Assembly (NCBI GenBank): GCA_938041955.1
Contig: CALISD010000016.1
Location: 1-64,000, forward strand
Length of the DNA: 64,000 nt
Direction: 5' to 3'
Source of the DNA: an uncultured Granulosicoccaceae bacterium
GTDB lineage: Bacteria > Pseudomonadota > Gammaproteobacteria > Granulosicoccales > Granulosicoccaceae
Part shown: one piece after another, positions 1 through 7,393 of the stretch
Position numbering within the stretch: the first letter of the stretch is position 1
How the letters are laid out: every line of letters begins with the position of its first letter
Translations under genes and position numbers: made by a program
The notes under the pieces: generated by a model
The model's input: only the letters and a program-made list of their open reading frames with translations
Databases searched by the model: none
What the model was told of the DNA's origin: nothing

Positions 1-1188
1 ATGCGGATATTCTGGATGCGAATGATCGTGGTGGTGGTGGTGATCATGGTCGTGGCTATGATCGTGGTCATGCGAATGGTCGTGATCATGATGATGGTGG
101 TGATGCGTGTCCAAATGCAAACGGCATTCGCCCGTGCACCATGTCGTACAGAAATTGCAATTCTCAACGGTCGCACCGGGGGCCGATGCGCCTTGGCCTT
201 CCACATGGTGATGGTGGCTTTCCTGCACAGACCCAACCTCTGATTCAAATCCCAGAACCTGCGTGCGGTATTTGCACAGAACACAGGTCGGCGGCGGCAT
301 GTCACTTTCAGACACATGATCGCCCGAGCGTTCCTCTGCTGTGATGATGCGCGGCGCGCCACCCTCAACTTCCAACACCTGCGTGCGGTATCGACAGGTC
401 CCACAGTTCGGGATTGGCACCGATCCCATTTGCTCTTTCACCCGCTCTGCGAATGTTTCCAGCACAAACTGGTGGTCGTTCAAATAGCCCGCTTTTACGA
501 AATCAATCTCTGGGTACTTGTCCGCACATTTGTCCGTGAACCCATAAATCCGATCAATCAGAATGCCCGTGAACAGGAAATACGGGAACACGATAACCCG
601 CTTGTATCCCAGCTTGGCCACGTGATCCAAACACGGCTCCACCAACGGGAACGTCACGCCAGAATAGCCAACTTCGGCCCAGCCAAAGCCCATGCCTTCC
701 CACAACATCCGCGCAATTTTGCTGACGTTCGAATTGGCGTCAGGATCAGACGCCCCACGCCCAATCACAACCAGCGCAGTCTCATGCAAAGGCAACTCGC
801 CATGTTCCGCATTCGCCGCGTCCACTGCTGCCTGCACCCGCGCACCAGCAGCCTTAATCATCTTGGGATCAACACCCAACTCACGCCCATAGGACACTTT
901 AATATCGTGCTTGGCGGCATAGGTGTTCAACACCGTGGGGATGTCATTCTTGGAATGCATCGCTGCAAACAACATGCCAGGCACAGCCAAAATCTTGGTG
1001 CAGCCCTGCGCGCGCAAACTGTCCAATCCATCGCGGATCACAGGGTTCGCAAATTCCAGATACCCGTATTCCACAGGCCAATCAGGCAGCATCGCAGGCA
1101 GCTTTTCCGCCAGCACCGAAAACTGATCCACCGCCGCTTGGGATCGCGAGCCGTGCCCACAAATCATCACACCAATCTTCTCAGCCAT
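1..1188 (-). CDS. cbiX: Sirohydrochlorin cobaltochelatase CbiX with His-rich tail (3' end cut by window edge)
   Basis: CbiX-type chelatases insert cobalt into sirohydrochlorin in cobalamin synthesis. The frame is open from the ATG at 1188 to base 1 (396 codons, no stop), so the C-terminus lies outside the window. Residues 1 to about 255 hold the two tandem chelatase domains, with CGHG at 10-13 and GRGASD at 143-148. Beyond them are three Cys clusters (C262/C265, C302/C305, and C344/C347/C351/C355). From residue 362 to the edge about 20 of 35 residues are His, mixed with Asp. The tail and Cys pairs look like metal binding, probably cobalt storage or delivery; that is inference. The gene follows the DUF6732-like gene by 4 bases, so the two are probably co-transcribed. 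The ATG start leads straight into the conserved N-terminal strand. Confidence 0.88.
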   Translation of the reverse strand, partial: MAEKIGVMICGHGSRSQAAVDQFSVLAEKLPAMLPDWPVEYGYLEFANPVIRDGLDSLRAQGCTKILAVPGMLFAAMHSKNDIPTVLNTYAAKHDIKVSYGRELGVDPKMIKAAGARVQAAVDAANAEHGELPLHETALVVIGRGASDPDANSNVSKIARMLWEGMGFGWAEVGYSGVTFPLVEPCLDHVAKLGYKRVIVFPYFLFTGILIDRIYGFTDKCADKYPEIDFVKAGYLNDHQFVLETFAERVKEQMGSVPIPNCGTCRYRTQVLEVEGGAPRIITAEERSGDHVSESDMPPPTCVLCKYRTQVLGFESEVGSVQESHHHHVEGQGASAPGATVENCNFCTTWCTGECRLHLDTHHHHHHDHDHSHDHDHSHDHDHHHHHDHSHPEYPH

Positions 1189-1192
1189 TGCC

Positions 1193-1411
1193 CTATACCT
1201 CCTGCAATTCGTCTTCGTCCGCCTCGACCTCGGTCTCGGCGTCTTTGTCTTTCTTACCCTTCAGAATGTTCCAGCCAGCCAGTGCAATCGCAGCCCCAAT
1301 CGCGCCTGCCGCAACCCAGTGATCATGCCCCGCCAAATCACCGAAGTGACCCACATGCGCCTGTGCGCCGCTGGCGGCAAACATCGTTGCCAAAAAGATT
1401 GAAAATCGCAT
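1193..1411 (-). CDS. Small DUF6732-like exported/membrane protein
   Basis: A 72-residue protein. Residues 1-19 form a signal peptide ending in AQA, a short His-containing segment (AHVGHFGDLAGHDHW) follows, then one hydrophobic helix (about 34-50) and an acidic, Lys-rich tail. It resembles the DUF6732 proteins I associate with Rhodobacteraceae cobalamin genes; the assignment is from memory of the family and its function is unknown. The ATG at 1411 is preferred over a longer frame to 1534 because AGGAA lies just upstream and the signal peptide starts there. It sits 4 bases ahead of cbiX, and the His residues next to a cobalt chelatase suggest a metal-related role. Confidence 0.65.
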   Translation of the reverse strand: MRFSIFLATMFAASGAQAHVGHFGDLAGHDHWVAAGAIGAAIALAGWNILKGKKDKDAETEVEADEDELQEV

Positions 1412-1457
1412 CGCTGTTCCTTTCCATTCTGCATTCGGAAAGGCCGCCCAACGCGGG

Positions 1458-1544
1458 CGTTTTAACGATCTCGCCGCCCGTTCCCTATTTGGGTCAACAC
1501 TTGGCGAAACACCTCTCCGGCCCCAATGGGGCATCGTTAAAACG
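1458..1544 (-). promoter_or_regulatory. Structured leader candidate upstream of the DUF6732-like gene and cbiX
   Basis: A perfect 12-bp inverted repeat (CGTTTTAACGAT at 1458-1469 and its complement at 1533-1544) closes a region of about 87 bases that contains a second perfect hairpin (GCCCC-AAT-GGGGC, 1520-1532). The arms CGGGCG (1454-1459) and CGCCCG (1475-1480) can form an alternative stem that excludes the long one. This looks like a switching 5' leader on the minus strand, ending about 45 bases before the ATG at 1411. It lacks the conserved cobalamin-riboswitch core, so no class is assigned. Confidence 0.4.
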
Positions 1545-1619
1545 GGTATACGCAGGCCTCAAAGCAACCGCAATCCGATTCGCGGCAATGAACCGACCAG
1601 AAACGCCATCTAGTCACGC

Positions 1620-2222
1620 TTACCTGCGTGACTTAAAAACCGTCCAGACCCGTATTCGGTACAATGCCCAAAGGCTCGTGAACAAAACCAACACTGCCAA
1701 TACGGTCTTGGACACAGGTTCCATTGTGCCCTCGATCAAGACCGCGTGGATCACTGTGCCTACTGCAATTACAAGGGTTAGTCCCCCGTGCAGCAGCCGC
1801 CAAAATCGTGGCCCCAGCCGCTTGCGAAACAGGGCCAACAGCGCTGTGGCAAACACGGCCCACATGGCGATGACGCCCCAAACGGAAAACGACGTGGGCG
1901 ACGTGAATGTCAGCGCATCCACCACATCAGGCGGGCTGGTGACCCACAGTGCCCCCACATGCACCAAAACAGACACAGCCAAACCTGCACCTAAAAGACG
2001 ATGGACCCTGCGTCCGCGCACAGAGGCGAGCCCGGGTAAAACGCCCAGCGCCAGCAGCGGTTGCACAAACAGCAAAGCCATCGCCACGATACCAGAAAAG
2101 CCAGCAAGAATGTAAATCGGATCCCGCCACGCCAACAGCGGACTGGTTGCAGCCAAAGCAATTGGCACGGCGACCACAAGGATCAGCCCGTTCCATAGAA
2201 CCAATTGACGCAGAAGATTCAT
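1620..2222 (-). CDS. Ferric-reductase-like transmembrane protein
   Basis: A 200-residue integral membrane protein with about six hydrophobic helices and a Trp/Arg C-terminus. Spaced His residues in helices (in VHRLLG, VLVHVG, LLHGG and VIHAV) fit paired haem ligands, as in ferric reductase-like domains (FRD, MsrQ/YedZ type). No flavin or NAD-binding domain is present, so it would serve as a membrane electron carrier for a partner. The gene lies 8 bases after a Tat-type dioxygenase-fold gene, suggesting a shared transcript. Exact donor and acceptor are unknown. Confidence 0.65.
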   Translation of the reverse strand: MNLLRQLVLWNGLILVVAVPIALAATSPLLAWRDPIYILAGFSGIVAMALLFVQPLLALGVLPGLASVRGRRVHRLLGAGLAVSVLVHVGALWVTSPPDVVDALTFTSPTSFSVWGVIAMWAVFATALLALFRKRLGPRFWRLLHGGLTLVIAVGTVIHAVLIEGTMEPVSKTVLAVLVLFTSLWALYRIRVWTVFKSRR

Positions 2223-2229
2223 GTCACCG

Positions 2230-2715
2230 TCAGGCAGGCGTTAAAACGAAATGCGCCTCAAGCGACGTGTCTTTGGATGACGCCATAATCGGGCGCAAAA
2301 ATACGGTTTCAAATTCGTCACTGTCGTATGCCAAATGTGCATGTGCCTGACCAAAGGCAGGCACGATCTGTGGCATTTCCAAGCGGTAAACACCGTTTTC
2401 ATCCGTCAAGGTTGCACCGTGACTGCGTTCATCCCTTTCGTGTCCTTCGGTCGTATGCGCCCAGATTTGGATGCGTTGACCCGCTAGCGGAGCACCATCG
2501 CTGGCACGACGCACAGTTCCGCTCATCCAAAAACCACCGCCACCAATCCGTTCTACAATGGGCGCGCCGGGGCGATAGTTATTGGATCCGCCCCGCATGG
2601 ATTTGGTCGGCGCAAGAGACTGCGCCGTGGCGGGCGACAGCAATCCCATCGCCCCCGTTAAGGCCCCCGCACTCGCGGTGCGCAGCACTTTCCTACGTGT
2701 CAAAAAACTAGGCAT
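2230..2715 (-). CDS. Tat-exported intradiol-dioxygenase-fold protein
   Basis: A 161-residue protein starting with a twin-arginine signal (TRRKVL at about 6-11, then an Ala/Gly-rich hydrophobic stretch). The mature part resembles the beta-sandwich of intradiol ring-cleavage dioxygenases: a PLAGQRIQIW strand, a TDENGVY segment and an AHAHL pair that could be the two His ligands. The Tyr usually found in the loop after the QIW strand is replaced by a His/Glu/Arg-rich loop (TTEGHERDERSH), so classic Fe(III) intradiol chemistry is uncertain. It lies between the metallo-hydrolase and the ferric-reductase-like gene on the same strand. A periplasmic redox enzyme is the best guess. Confidence 0.6.
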   Translation of the reverse strand: MPSFLTRRKVLRTASAGALTGAMGLLSPATAQSLAPTKSMRGGSNNYRPGAPIVERIGGGGFWMSGTVRRASDGAPLAGQRIQIWAHTTEGHERDERSHGATLTDENGVYRLEMPQIVPAFGQAHAHLAYDSDEFETVFLRPIMASSKDTSLEAHFVLTPA

Positions 2716-2737
2716 CGTGCGAAAACCTCCTTGGGTG

Positions 2738-3511
2738 TTAAGCGTACCAATCGCCCATCTTCACCTCGACCGCGTCGCCGATCAGTTTTGCGAATTCGGC
2801 AGGGTCCTGCGTGCCGCCATCGCGACCTCGGTAATGGTAGGGATAGACATAGGTCGGTTTGAACTCTGCAACAGCAGAGGCCGCCGCTTCGACATCCATC
2901 GTAAACGGCAAGTTCATACAGACAAACGCCAAATCAATGTCTTTGAGAGCGCGCATTTCAGGAATGTCTTCTGTGTCGCCAGAAAGATAAACGCGGAACC
3001 CATCCATATTCAGCACATATCCATTGTCGCGCCCCTTTGGGTGGAACTTCAACCGATCCTCAGAAATGTTATAGGCTGGGATCGCCTCAACGCCGATGCC
3101 ATTCCATTCCCCCGTGTCACCGTTTTTCAAAACGGTCGCTTTGGCCTTCAGCTCGTCTGGCAGCTTATTCATCACCTCTGGGTTTACCATCATCGTCGTG
3201 TTTTCACCTGCAATAGCAAACAGAGTCGCCGCGTCCAAATGGTCGCCGTGGTGATGCGTGATCAGGATGAAATCAGGTTTGTCCAAACCAGCATAGCTGA
3301 CTGGATTGCCCACAGGATCGACGTAAATCACGCCCTTTGGCGTTTTTAAAACCACCGAAGCATGAGCGACAGGGTGGACAGACATCGTCCCGCCTGGAAC
3401 TTTGAATTCATTCGCCGCGTGACCAGCGGCGTTCACTGCATACGGCAACATCACAACGCTGCCTGTGATCGCTGCGCCTGACATTAAAAAGTTGCGTCTT
3501 GTCTGTTCCAT
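2738..3511 (-). CDS. Tat-exported metallo-beta-lactamase-fold hydrolase
   Basis: A 257-residue protein. The N-terminus carries a Tat motif (TRRNFL, residues 4-9) and a hydrophobic stretch ending in AVNAAG. The MBL zinc motif HHHGDH is near residue 87. Other expected metal-site elements follow: LSGDTED near 175 and YPYHYRG near 224. The layout matches the UlaG-like/YtkL group of small MBL hydrolases rather than beta-lactamases. Substrate is unknown. It is first in a minus-strand run with the dioxygenase-like and ferric-reductase-like genes, with 22 bases to the next gene. Confidence 0.75.
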   Translation of the reverse strand: MEQTRRNFLMSGAAITGSVVMLPYAVNAAGHAANEFKVPGGTMSVHPVAHASVVLKTPKGVIYVDPVGNPVSYAGLDKPDFILITHHHGDHLDAATLFAIAGENTTMMVNPEVMNKLPDELKAKATVLKNGDTGEWNGIGVEAIPAYNISEDRLKFHPKGRDNGYVLNMDGFRVYLSGDTEDIPEMRALKDIDLAFVCMNLPFTMDVEAAASAVAEFKPTYVYPYHYRGRDGGTQDPAEFAKLIGDAVEVKMGDWYA

Positions 3512-3678
3512 GAGTCTCTCCGTTGGTTTTGTGGTTGCCGAAATACCTAGCTCGCACCCTTAGCGTTTCAATAGAATTGGCTGTTCGCCCCTGTGCAACA
3601 CTGCAAACCGCAAGACTACGCTGACGCACAAATCAGTGTCTGATAGGTTTGATGTGAACACAGACAGGAGTACTCCGA
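3512..3678. other. Divergent intergenic region
   Basis: This spacer separates the minus-strand MBL gene from the plus-strand GST gene and must hold promoters for both. An AGGAG ribosome site lies just before the GST start. I could not recognise an operator. Confidence 0.4.
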
Positions 3679-4656
3679 ATGGGTAGACTAATCGACGGGC
3701 AGTGGTCCACAGAATGGTATGACACGAAATCCACTGGCGGCAAATTCGTGCGCCAAGACGCGAGCTTTCGCAACTGGATCACGGTGGATGGGGCTGCTGG
3801 CCCTACTGGCAAGGCAGGGTTCAAAGCGGAAACTGGGCGGTATCATCTTTACATTTCAATGGCTTGCCCTTGGGCGCATCGCACATTGATTTTTCGCCAA
3901 CTCAAAGGGCTGGTTGATCACATAACCGTAGACGTAGTTCACCCTGATATGTTGGACCAAGGCTGGACCTTTGAAACCGACGACGGGGCCGCGCAAGGGG
4001 ACAGCCTGTTTGGGTCAACCCATGCCTATCAGATCTACCAAAAAGCCGACCCGAAGGTTACATCGCGTGTGACCGTACCGATCCTTTGGGACAAAAACAC
4101 AAACAGCATTGTGTCTAACGAGTCCTCTGAAATTATCCGTATGTTCAATTCGGCATTCGACGGGATAACGGGAAACACGGCGGATTACTGGCCCGAAGCC
4201 ATGCGCGACGATATCGAGTCTGTAAACGAGCCGATCTATCACACTCTTAACAACGGCGTGTACAAGTCGGGCTTTGCCACGGCGCAAGACGCCTACACCG
4301 ATGCGGTGACCAAACTGTTTGAGACAATGGATTGGTTAGAGGAGCGCCTATCCAACAACCGATACCTGATGGGCGACGCATTGACAGAAGCGGATTGGCG
4401 GCTGTTCACAACGCTTGTGCGGTTCGATCTGGTCTATCATCTGCATTTCAAATGCAATCGGTCACGGGTAATGGATTTGCCGAACCTTTGGGCCTACACG
4501 CGTGAACTGTATCAGATGGACGGCATAGCAGGCACTTGTGACTTTGGGCATATCGTGCGGCACTACCATTACAGCCACGAAACGATTAACCCCAATCGTA
4601 TCATCCCAATCAATCCTGTGATCGACTGGATGGAGCCGCACGGACGCGGGTCATAA
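3679..4656 (+). CDS. Glutathionyl-hydroquinone reductase (Xi-class GST, YqjG/ECM4 family)
   Basis: Xi-class GSTs reduce glutathionyl-hydroquinones with glutathione in the cytoplasm. The 325-residue length is typical of this class. The active-site motif CPWAHR is at C63, followed by a thioredoxin-like N-terminal domain and an all-helical C-terminal domain with NRYLMGDALTEADWRLF near 230. The ATG at 3679 is preceded by AGGAG and opens directly with MGRLIDGQW, as expected. The gene is monocistronic, with a perfect hairpin (4680-4704) between it and the next gene. Confidence 0.9.
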   Translation: MGRLIDGQWSTEWYDTKSTGGKFVRQDASFRNWITVDGAAGPTGKAGFKAETGRYHLYISMACPWAHRTLIFRQLKGLVDHITVDVVHPDMLDQGWTFETDDGAAQGDSLFGSTHAYQIYQKADPKVTSRVTVPILWDKNTNSIVSNESSEIIRMFNSAFDGITGNTADYWPEAMRDDIESVNEPIYHTLNNGVYKSGFATAQDAYTDAVTKLFETMDWLEERLSNNRYLMGDALTEADWRLFTTLVRFDLVYHLHFKCNRSRVMDLPNLWAYTRELYQMDGIAGTCDFGHIVRHYHYSHETINPNRIIPINPVIDWMEPHGRGS

Positions 4657-4679
4657 TCTCGCCTATTTCTACTGGCAGG

Positions 4680-4704
4680 ATCGGTCCAAACTTATTGGAC
4701 CGAT
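4680..4704. repeat. Perfect 10-bp inverted repeat before the serine protease start
   Basis: ATCGGTCCAA, a 5-base loop, and its exact complement TTGGACCGAT end 4 bases before the ATG at 4709. There is no T tract, so it is not a clear intrinsic terminator. As RNA it would bury the only GGA near the start codon; as DNA it could be a dimer operator. Confidence 0.55.
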
Positions 4705-4708
4705 CCCT

Positions 4709-5512
4709 ATGCGACTTCCTAAATCTGCCCTTGCCGCCCTCGCCTTGCTGGTCTCTGCCTCTGGTGCAAACACCAGCGGGTTGATCCCTTTGACCGATCG
4801 CGACGATCTGTATGGATGGGAGGCCGTTGGCCGTATTGATTCAGCTGGGAGTTCTTGCACTGGGGTTCTGATCGCCTCTGACCTTGTTTTGACGGCCGCA
4901 CATTGCGTTTATGACCGTGAAACGGGCCACCTGAAGCCTGCCAATCAATTTCAGTTCTCCGCAGGTTTGCGCAACGGCATATCCATCGCGCAGCGCACAG
5001 GTGCTCAGGTTGTTGCCCACGAAAATTATGCACCAAAACGCGGTGTAAGCGCGCAAAACGTGCGCTTTGATGTGGCGTTGATAAAGCTCGACAAACCGAT
5101 TTCCACCTTTGACGCCGCGCCGTTTGCAATCCATTCAGGCATCCGCCAAGGCAACTCTGTTAGCGTGGTGTCCTATGGACGTGGTCGCCAAGACGTTTTG
5201 TCATGGCAGCGTCAATGCGACGTGCTTGGCCGCGGTCAAGGCTTGATTGCGTTCAATTGCAACGTCACTTTTGGGTCTTCTGGCGCACCCGTTTTCGTAA
5301 AAGAGGGATCGCGCGCGCGCATCGTAACGCTGGTATCATCGGGTAGCAAAGCGAATGGGGAAACAGTGGCCTACGGCATGGAATTGTCCAATAACATCGC
5401 CACCCTAAAGCGCGCTCTACGTGCCATCCCCAAAGCAGCTACATCAGGGCGCAAACGCATCCAAGTGGGCGGTGAACGCAGCACAATAGGCGCTAAATTC
5501 ATTAAGAATTAG
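4709..5512 (+). CDS. Secreted trypsin/V8-like serine protease
   Basis: A 267-residue protein with an N-terminal signal peptide (about 1-22, ending ASGANT). The serine-protease triad is visible: His in LTAAHC (about 69), Asp in FDVALIKL, and Ser in FGSSGAPV. The GSSGAPV form, rather than GDSGGP, is typical of the V8/glutamyl-endopeptidase-like S1 branch. It is therefore likely a periplasmic or secreted endopeptidase. Two Cys pairs probably form disulfides. The start lies directly behind the 4680-4704 hairpin. Its end overlaps the convergent receiver-domain gene by 4 bases. Confidence 0.85.
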   Translation: MRLPKSALAALALLVSASGANTSGLIPLTDRDDLYGWEAVGRIDSAGSSCTGVLIASDLVLTAAHCVYDRETGHLKPANQFQFSAGLRNGISIAQRTGAQVVAHENYAPKRGVSAQNVRFDVALIKLDKPISTFDAAPFAIHSGIRQGNSVSVVSYGRGRQDVLSWQRQCDVLGRGQGLIAFNCNVTFGSSGAPVFVKEGSRARIVTLVSSGSKANGETVAYGMELSNNIATLKRALRAIPKAATSGRKRIQVGGERSTIGAKFIKN

Positions 5513-5886
5513 GCAGGAACAGACGTCCGCCCATAGTGTTCCACGAGCGCTGCCAGATCATCAGGTTGCACAGGTGTGTGTAGATATCCGCGTGCGTTCG
5601 GGATCAGTTCAAAGATCGACCCATCTGAAAAGAAACTGTTCGCGGTCACAACGATGATTGCCACATCTGGATTGCGATACGTGGCAAAATCACTAATCGC
5701 CAAAACGCTCGCGTTTTCGGTGGAAATATCCAACACCAGCACGTCGAACGGCTCAAACCGGAGCATATCAATGGCCTGCTTTTCATCTGCTGCCAGCTTC
5801 GTTTTGTTGTCTAATCTTTCCAGATGGCGGCACCAGATTTGGCCCAGTGCGATGTCGGACTCGATCACCAAAATATTCATCATCAT
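5509..5886 (-). CDS. Stand-alone response-regulator receiver domain, atypical
   Basis: About 125 residues forming a single CheY-like receiver domain with no output domain. The acidic pocket (E9/D11) and the likely phospho-acceptor Asp53 in VLVLD are present, as is the switch Thr81 (IIVVTAN). The conserved Lys before the cis-Pro is missing: the sequence is YLHTP, with Thr104 in the Lys position. This may weaken phosphorylation-driven switching. Three successive ATGs (5886, 5883, 5880) follow a GAGGAG ribosome site; the third has the best spacing. No histidine kinase is nearby. It is convergent with the serine protease. Confidence 0.75.
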   Translation of the reverse strand: MMMNILVIESDIALGQIWCRHLERLDNKTKLAADEKQAIDMLRFEPFDVLVLDISTENASVLAISDFATYRNPDVAIIVVTANSFFSDGSIFELIPNARGYLHTPVQPDDLAALVEHYGRTSVPA

Positions 5887-6041
5887 CACTCCTCGTCCCG
5901 CGCTCATACCTCTGCTTATTTTCTTAACAAAGTCTTAACAAACAGGGCCCCTCCGATTAACAATTGAATTTTCCTCAATTTGGTGATGAAACGAGCGAAA
6001 ACCTGCTGAATGGCACACTCCTCGCTTCACGAAAGACCGCT

Positions 6042-6416
6042 ATGACAACGACAATTACAATCTGCGACACTTGCAAACTTGAAGGCTGGGACGCAGACAA
6101 ACAGCCCCAAACAGACGGCGAACGCCTCGCCTCCGAGGTCGAAAAAGCGGCGGAAGGTGTGGATACAGTCACAACACGTCGTCATTCCTGCCTGATGGGC
6201 TGTTCGCACGGCTGTAACATCGCAATTCAATCCGAAGGCAAGCTAACCTATGTGATGGGCCGCTTTGAGCCAGGCACAGACGCGGCAGAAGGAATCGTGG
6301 AATACGCCAGCAAACACGCGGCGTCCGAATTGGGCCAAGTGCCTTTCCGCGAGTGGCCCAAAGCCGTCAAAGGCCACTTTGTATCACGCATCCCGACCCT
6401 ACCTACCGCGGAATGA
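6042..6416 (+). CDS. DUF1636 family metal-binding protein
   Basis: A 124-residue protein with a thioredoxin-like [2Fe-2S] ferredoxin-type Cys pattern: CDTC near the N-terminus and CLMGCSHGC near residue 48. DUF1636 proteins are common next to cobalamin genes in Rhodobacterales and rhizobia; their role is not established. Here the stop overlaps the start of cobC (ATGA, 6413-6416), indicating translational coupling and a role linked to cobalamin or cobalt. The ATG at 6042 (MTTTITICDTC) is preferred to the longer frame from 5964, whose extra residues are not family-like. Confidence 0.8.
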   Translation: MTTTITICDTCKLEGWDADKQPQTDGERLASEVEKAAEGVDTVTTRRHSCLMGCSHGCNIAIQSEGKLTYVMGRFEPGTDAAEGIVEYASKHAASELGQVPFREWPKAVKGHFVSRIPTLPTAE

Positions 6417-7390
6417 AGGGCGCGGCGCCACAGAATTCTGGTCCTAACACGCGAGACCATGGTGGCGGCTTAGATGCGGCTATTGCGCGATTTGGGGGTA
6501 TACGGGACGATTGGATTGATCTGTCCACGGGGATCAATCCTACGCCTTACCCTTTGCCTGATATTCCTAGACGGTTTTGGCAGGCGCTTCCCGACAGCGG
6601 CGATCAAGCCGCGCTAAAATCCGCTGCCCGCGCGTTTTGGGACATTCCCAAAGAGGCGGATATCGCGGCTGCGTCTGGCGTGTCCGCCCTGATCGCGGCC
6701 CTGCCGCGCCTCTCGCCCGCCGCCACTGTCGGAATCGCGCAACCCACCTACAACGAACACGCCGCCAGCTTTGCAGCGTTTGGATGGGATGTACAAACCA
6801 CGGCGTCGGACACCAACGTTTATGTGCATCCTAACAACCCCGATGGCCGTATGTGGCCCCGTGATATGATCCTTGCGAACCACAAAACCTTAACAATAAT
6901 CGACGAGAGTTTTTGCGACACAACGCCAGAACATTCACACATTCAACTCGCATCAAAGCCAGGGTATGTGGTGCTCAAGGGTCTTGGAAAATTTTGGGGC
7001 CTTGCTGGCTTACGGCTTGGATTTGCAGCGGCGCGCCCTGATACCATTGCGCAATTGGAACAGATGCTAGGCCCTTGGGCGATCTCTGGCCCTGCACAAC
7101 ATATCGGGACTTCCGCACTGAGCGATACAGATTGGGCAATAGCGACCCGCACACAGCTTAGTGTTGATGCCAACCGTCTTGATCAGATCATGACCGCAGC
7201 GGGCGCGGTATCGCCCTGCGGCACGACGCTGTTTCGCAGCTATCATGTGGCAAACGCGCAAGCATGGTTCGAAAAACTCGCAAACTCCCATATCCTTTCA
7301 CGGATTTTCCCCTATTCCGACACAATGATCCGTTTGGGTCTGCCTGCGTCCGAAGCACACTGGTCGCGTGTGGAAAAAGTGTTGGAGTAA
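6413..7390 (+). CDS. cobC: Threonine-phosphate decarboxylase / cobalamin aminotransferase-like protein
   Basis: A 325-residue PLP enzyme of aspartate-aminotransferase fold. In cobalamin synthesis these proteins (CobD of Salmonella, CobC of Pseudomonas denitrificans) supply (R)-1-amino-2-propanol phosphate for the nucleotide loop. Visible features are DLSTGINPTPYPLP at the N-terminus, the HPNNPDGR motif, the IIDESF motif and the PLP-lysine region VLKGLGKFWGLAGLRLG. The start at 6413 gives a 4-base ATGA overlap with the DUF1636 gene. The stop is 3 bases before cbiB. These genes act at successive steps of cobinamide formation. Confidence 0.9.
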   Translation: MKGAAPQNSGPNTRDHGGGLDAAIARFGGIRDDWIDLSTGINPTPYPLPDIPRRFWQALPDSGDQAALKSAARAFWDIPKEADIAAASGVSALIAALPRLSPAATVGIAQPTYNEHAASFAAFGWDVQTTASDTNVYVHPNNPDGRMWPRDMILANHKTLTIIDESFCDTTPEHSHIQLASKPGYVVLKGLGKFWGLAGLRLGFAAARPDTIAQLEQMLGPWAISGPAQHIGTSALSDTDWAIATRTQLSVDANRLDQIMTAAGAVSPCGTTLFRSYHVANAQAWFEKLANSHILSRIFPYSDTMIRLGLPASEAHWSRVEKVLE

Positions 7391-7393
7391 GCA

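Noticed and set aside
1..243. Plus-strand frame rich in Met and Val at the left edge
   Set aside because: It is the complement of the His/Asp codon run of the CbiX tail; the periodic ATGGTC pattern comes from that.
1458..1544. Cobalamin riboswitch call for the structured leader
   Set aside because: The context is right and AAATAGGGAAC is suggestive, but the conserved core that should follow is not there, so the class is left open.
316..2115. Long plus-strand open frame of 599 codons
   Set aside because: It runs antisense to cbiX, the DUF6732-like gene and the ferric-reductase-like gene. Its translation is rich in Arg, His and Pro with no family pattern, while the minus-strand frames show clear motifs.
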